NCBI GenBank assembly: GCA_026708115.1
Contig: JAPOVL010000015.1
Coordinates: 45,556-109,555 of the forward strand
Source: Chloroflexota bacterium
GTDB taxonomy: Bacteria > Chloroflexota > Anaerolineae > Aggregatilineales > Phototrophicaceae
Length of the DNA stretch: 64,000 bases
Direction: 5' to 3'
Below, one piece after another: positions 62,146-64,000 of this stretch. The position numbers and the translations under genes are program-made. Each line of letters begins with the position of its first letter. The first letter of the stretch is position 1. The notes below the pieces were generated by a model. The model had not been told where the DNA came from. It saw nothing but the letters and a program-made list of their open reading frames with translations, and did not search any database.

Positions 62146-63320
62146 CGCGCCATTTCTCTTTTGAGCCTGCCCAGCTTTTCGGCGGACGTTTCCAGTACAT
62201 CGAGGGCATAGCTGATGTTGTCCTCGCTGGTTTGGGTGCCGACGGACAAGCGCAGCCCGCTTTTCGCCTCGTCTTCCGAATAGCCGACACCGAGCAGAAT
62301 GTCTGATGGCTCGGGATTGCCGGTTTTGCAGGCGGAACCGCTGCTAGCCGCCACGCCAAGCATATCGAGGTGCATCATCAGGGCATTGGCGTCAATGCCA
62401 TGAAGGACAAAACTGGCATGGGAGGGAAGACGTCGATCCGGATGCCCGCTGAGCTCCGCGCAAGACAAGCGATCCAGTATGCCGCCAATCAATTGATCGC
62501 GCATCTCCGTAAAATGCCTGAGCCGCCCGTCGTTCTCGTCATTGGCCAATTCCAGGGCCTTGGCCATGCCAACAATGAAAGCTGTATTGTGAGTCCCGGC
62601 GCGCAGGCCATGTTCGTGACTCCCGCCGCTCTGGGAGGGCGCCAAATCAAGGCCGTCCTTCACGTAGAGCAAACCCACTCCCTTGGGACCATAGAATTTG
62701 TGAGCGGACAAACTTAGCATGTCCACCCCAAGCCGCTCTACATCAAGATCTAGTTGTCCGCCCGCCTGTACGGCGTCCGTGTGCAGCAGCATGCCGTGCG
62801 CATGCGCAATTTGAGACAGCAGCGGCAAGTCCTGGATCGTGCCCAATTCGTTGCTGGCATAGATGATGCTGGCCAGGGCGCCGCCACGCTGACAGGCCTC
62901 CGCGAACAGGTCGCTGTCAACGCTGCCGAACTTGTCAACGGGCACGATCTCGGTATCGAAACCCATCAGCTCGTCCATCTGTTTGATGGTGCTGGTCACG
63001 GCGCTGTGTTCGATTGGCGATGTGACCAGGCGCGACGGCTCGCCTCTATGGCGCGCGGACCAGGCCGCTCCGCGAATGGCGAGATTGTCGCTTTCCGTGC
63101 CGCAACTGGTGAATACGATCTCATTGGGCTGGCAATTCAGAATGCCGGCGACGGTCATACGGGCGTCTTCAACGGCTCTTTCCGCCCGGCTGCCAAATCG
63201 ATGCGTTGATGACGGGTTGCCGTAGACTTCGCCGAAATAAGGCAGCATCGCTTCGATGACGCGCGGATCAACCGGCGTCGATGCCGAATGATCCAAATAG
63301 ACTTGTCTACCTGCCCCCAT
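62142..63320 (-). CDS. Cysteine desulfurase (IscS/NifS family)
   Basis: 392 residues. PLP enzyme releasing sulfur from cysteine. YLDHSASTPVDPRVIEAML at the N-terminus; PLP Lys in LSLSAHKFYGPKGVGLLYV near residue 203; HTDAVQAGGQLDLDV; GGSHEHGLRAGTHN; and the catalytic Cys in VAASSGSACKTGNPEPSDIL (S-S-G-S-A-C). ATG 63320 (MGAGRQVYLDHS) is preferred, with GGGAG about 12 bases upstream; the frame is open to 63362. Coupled to mnmA, it is probably its sulfur donor. Family A repeat A7 lies upstream. Confidence 0.93.
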   Translation of the reverse strand: MGAGRQVYLDHSASTPVDPRVIEAMLPYFGEVYGNPSSTHRFGSRAERAVEDARMTVAGILNCQPNEIVFTSCGTESDNLAIRGAAWSARHRGEPSRLVTSPIEHSAVTSTIKQMDELMGFDTEIVPVDKFGSVDSDLFAEACQRGGALASIIYASNELGTIQDLPLLSQIAHAHGMLLHTDAVQAGGQLDLDVERLGVDMLSLSAHKFYGPKGVGLLYVKDGLDLAPSQSGGSHEHGLRAGTHNTAFIVGMAKALELANDENDGRLRHFTEMRDQLIGGILDRLSCAELSGHPDRRLPSHASFVLHGIDANALMMHLDMLGVAASSGSACKTGNPEPSDILLGVGYSEDEAKSGLRLSVGTQTSEDNISYALDVLETSAEKLGRLKREMAR

Positions 63321-63409
63321 TTGCTTTGCTCGCTCCCGAAAGATTGTCCGAACCATAGCCATTTTACACCGATTGCGTCAACAAGTTCAATGAAACAATA
63401 GTGGTTGAA

Positions 63410-63495
63410 ATAGCCGCGCGGCGGCGGCGAAAAGATTCCAGGCATGTCGCGCTCACGGAGCATAACAAGCCTTCTCGTCACGACGCGCCAAACCA
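63410..63495 (-). repeat. Family A dispersed repeat, copy A7
   Basis: In minus orientation: GGCGCGTCG, TGACGAGAAGGCTTGTTATG, TGAGCGCGACATGCCTGG, TCTTTTCGCCGCCGCC, GCGCGGCTA. The left hairpin arm is decayed. It matches A4 closely in the second half. It points toward the cysteine desulfurase start, 90 bases away. Confidence 0.72.
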
Positions 63496-63599
63496 TAAAA
63501 TACCAACACACCGCCTAGGGGCAACCGGCGGTCAGTGCCGACGGTCAGTATCTACGCGACCTACGCGACCAATCTGGCCGCCTGCAGCCGCATTTGCAA

Positions 63600-63805
63600 T
63601 TGTGGAAACGGGCGAGCTAATAGCTCGCCCTTACAAGGCTTGTCCACTACTGCAATTCATACACGTAGATAACGGAAACAGTACCGAAACAATAGAAAAG
63701 GGGAGTCGATCATTGCGAAAATCAACAAATTATTACGAAATCCGCCAAGCTTAGCTCCCCCTCTCCCCTTGTGGGAGAGGGGGCCGGGGGGTGAGGGGTA
63801 GTGGT
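63600..63805 (+). repeat. Family B middle module, isolated copy
   Basis: GGGCGAGCTAATAGCTCGCC hairpin, CTTACAAGGCTTGTCC, ACCGAAACAATAGAAAAGG, GCGAAAATCAACAAATTATT, then CCCCTCTCCCCTTGTGGGAG and AGGGGGCC. The element termini are not seen. The end abuts the IS3-type terminus at 63811. An additional imperfect palindrome-rich segment (63519-63580, CCGGCGGTCAGTG repeated) resembles 57084-57118. Confidence 0.65.
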
Positions 63806-63810
63806 TGTAG

Positions 63811-63945
63811 TGGACCCGAAAAGCTGGACACTTTTTTCCAGAATTTGAGGGAGTGTTTTGATACCACTGCGCCTCGTATTCTGCCGGGGTCAGGTAGCCT
63901 AATGCACTGTGCACCCGTTTGTGCGGATAGACTACTTCGATGAAG
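63811..63945 (-). pseudogene. IS3-type transposase remnant (C-terminal part of the rve domain)
   Basis: On the minus strand the sequence reads HFIEVVYPHKRVHSALGYLT, then PAEYEAQWYQNTPSNSGKK. The V-H-S-A-L-G-Y-L-T-P-A-E-Y/F pattern is the hallmark end of IS3-family OrfB. A likely terminal repeat (TGGACCCGAAAAGCTGGACA, 63811-63830) closes the element. The coding part is cut off at about 63945 where a different terminus-like sequence starts. The element was therefore broken by a later insertion or deletion. Confidence 0.8.
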
Positions 63946-64000
63946 TGAACCTCCCCCGATTTTGTGGACGGTCAAGTTGTCCAATAAAATAGGGTGCGAA
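63946..64000. mobile_element. Possible terminus of a second IS3-type element running off the right edge
   Basis: From 63946 the sequence TGAACCTCCCCCGATTTTGT, GGACGG resembles the ends of IS3-family elements (T-G-A-A-C-C-x-C-C-C-C). It begins exactly where the transposase remnant stops, which suggests one element inserted in the other. Only 55 bases are visible, so this is tentative. Confidence 0.4.

Noticed and set aside
61297..62211. Plus-strand frame of 304 codons opposite mnmA
   Set aside because: It is long but purely antisense to a highly conserved enzyme; the residue pattern reflects mnmA codon bias.
1..64000. tRNA, rRNA or riboswitch genes
   Set aside because: No tRNA T-loop/acceptor pattern, rRNA block or known riboswitch core was recognised by eye in the intergenic stretches; a covariance-model scan would be needed to be sure.

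Overview
The window is bacterial chromosome, densely packed on both strands, of moderate to high GC by eye. The gene set suggests a member of the Chloroflexota, probably an Anaerolineae-like lineage. The hints are secreted LysM proteins with Thr/Pro-rich linkers, a type 2 isopentenyl-diphosphate isomerase, polyphosphate glucokinase, a DUF1461 membrane protein, a membrane-anchored JAMM peptidase, and frequent TTG/GTG starts. This placement is an inference from gene content; no rRNA or tRNA gene was seen.

Layout. 1-834: the 5' part of a secreted beta-propeller gene that runs off the left edge. 1582-12405: a methyltransferase, then a co-directional cell-surface polysaccharide locus (lipoprotein, a glycoside-hydrolase-like/O-antigen-ligase fusion, UDP-sugar decarboxylase, second O-antigen ligase, GtrA, glycosyltransferase, membrane protein). 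12391-28704: housekeeping and regulation (DinB-like, acpP, fni, hemW, PP2C phosphatase, OmpR-type regulator, membrane glycosyltransferase, flavin reductase, ppgK, L,D-transpeptidase, pheA-asd, hsp20, an adenosine-deaminase-like pseudoenzyme, pyrG, roadblock protein). 29081-35615: moxR-DUF58, an amine oxidase, a GNAT and a membrane-fused spermidine-synthase-like protein. 35791-49165: central metabolism and translation (gap-pgk-tpiA, WecA/MraY-like transferase, upp, ruvB-queA, rplU-rpmA, an L31 protein fused to an RNA-polymerase alpha-CTD-like domain, tdk, sucCD). 49483-53115: two secreted LysM proteins, one with an M23 peptidase domain. 54379-57190 and 63400-64000: mobile-element and repeat islands. 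57363-63320: Nudix, a serine-kinase/ParB-like protein, ACT protein, unknown, JAMM peptidase, prepilin peptidase, mnmA and cysteine desulfurase.

Three repeat systems stand out. Family A is a ~95-bp intergenic element (seven copies) with a CGTCGC-TCAT-GCGACG hairpin at one end; its other end points to the nearest gene start. Family B is a set of non-autonomous elements whose terminal inverted repeats and 10-bp target duplications match those of an IS4-family element at 54572-55755; that element's transposase is split by an out-of-frame internal deletion. The right edge holds an IS3-type remnant that seems to be cut by the end of another IS3-type element.

Most unusual proteins: the TIM-barrel/O-antigen-ligase fusion with an altered nucleophile position, the L31-alphaCTD fusion, the adenosine-deaminase-like protein that lacks its zinc ligands, and the possible O-phosphoserine/JAMM/cysteine-desulfurase sulfur cluster.
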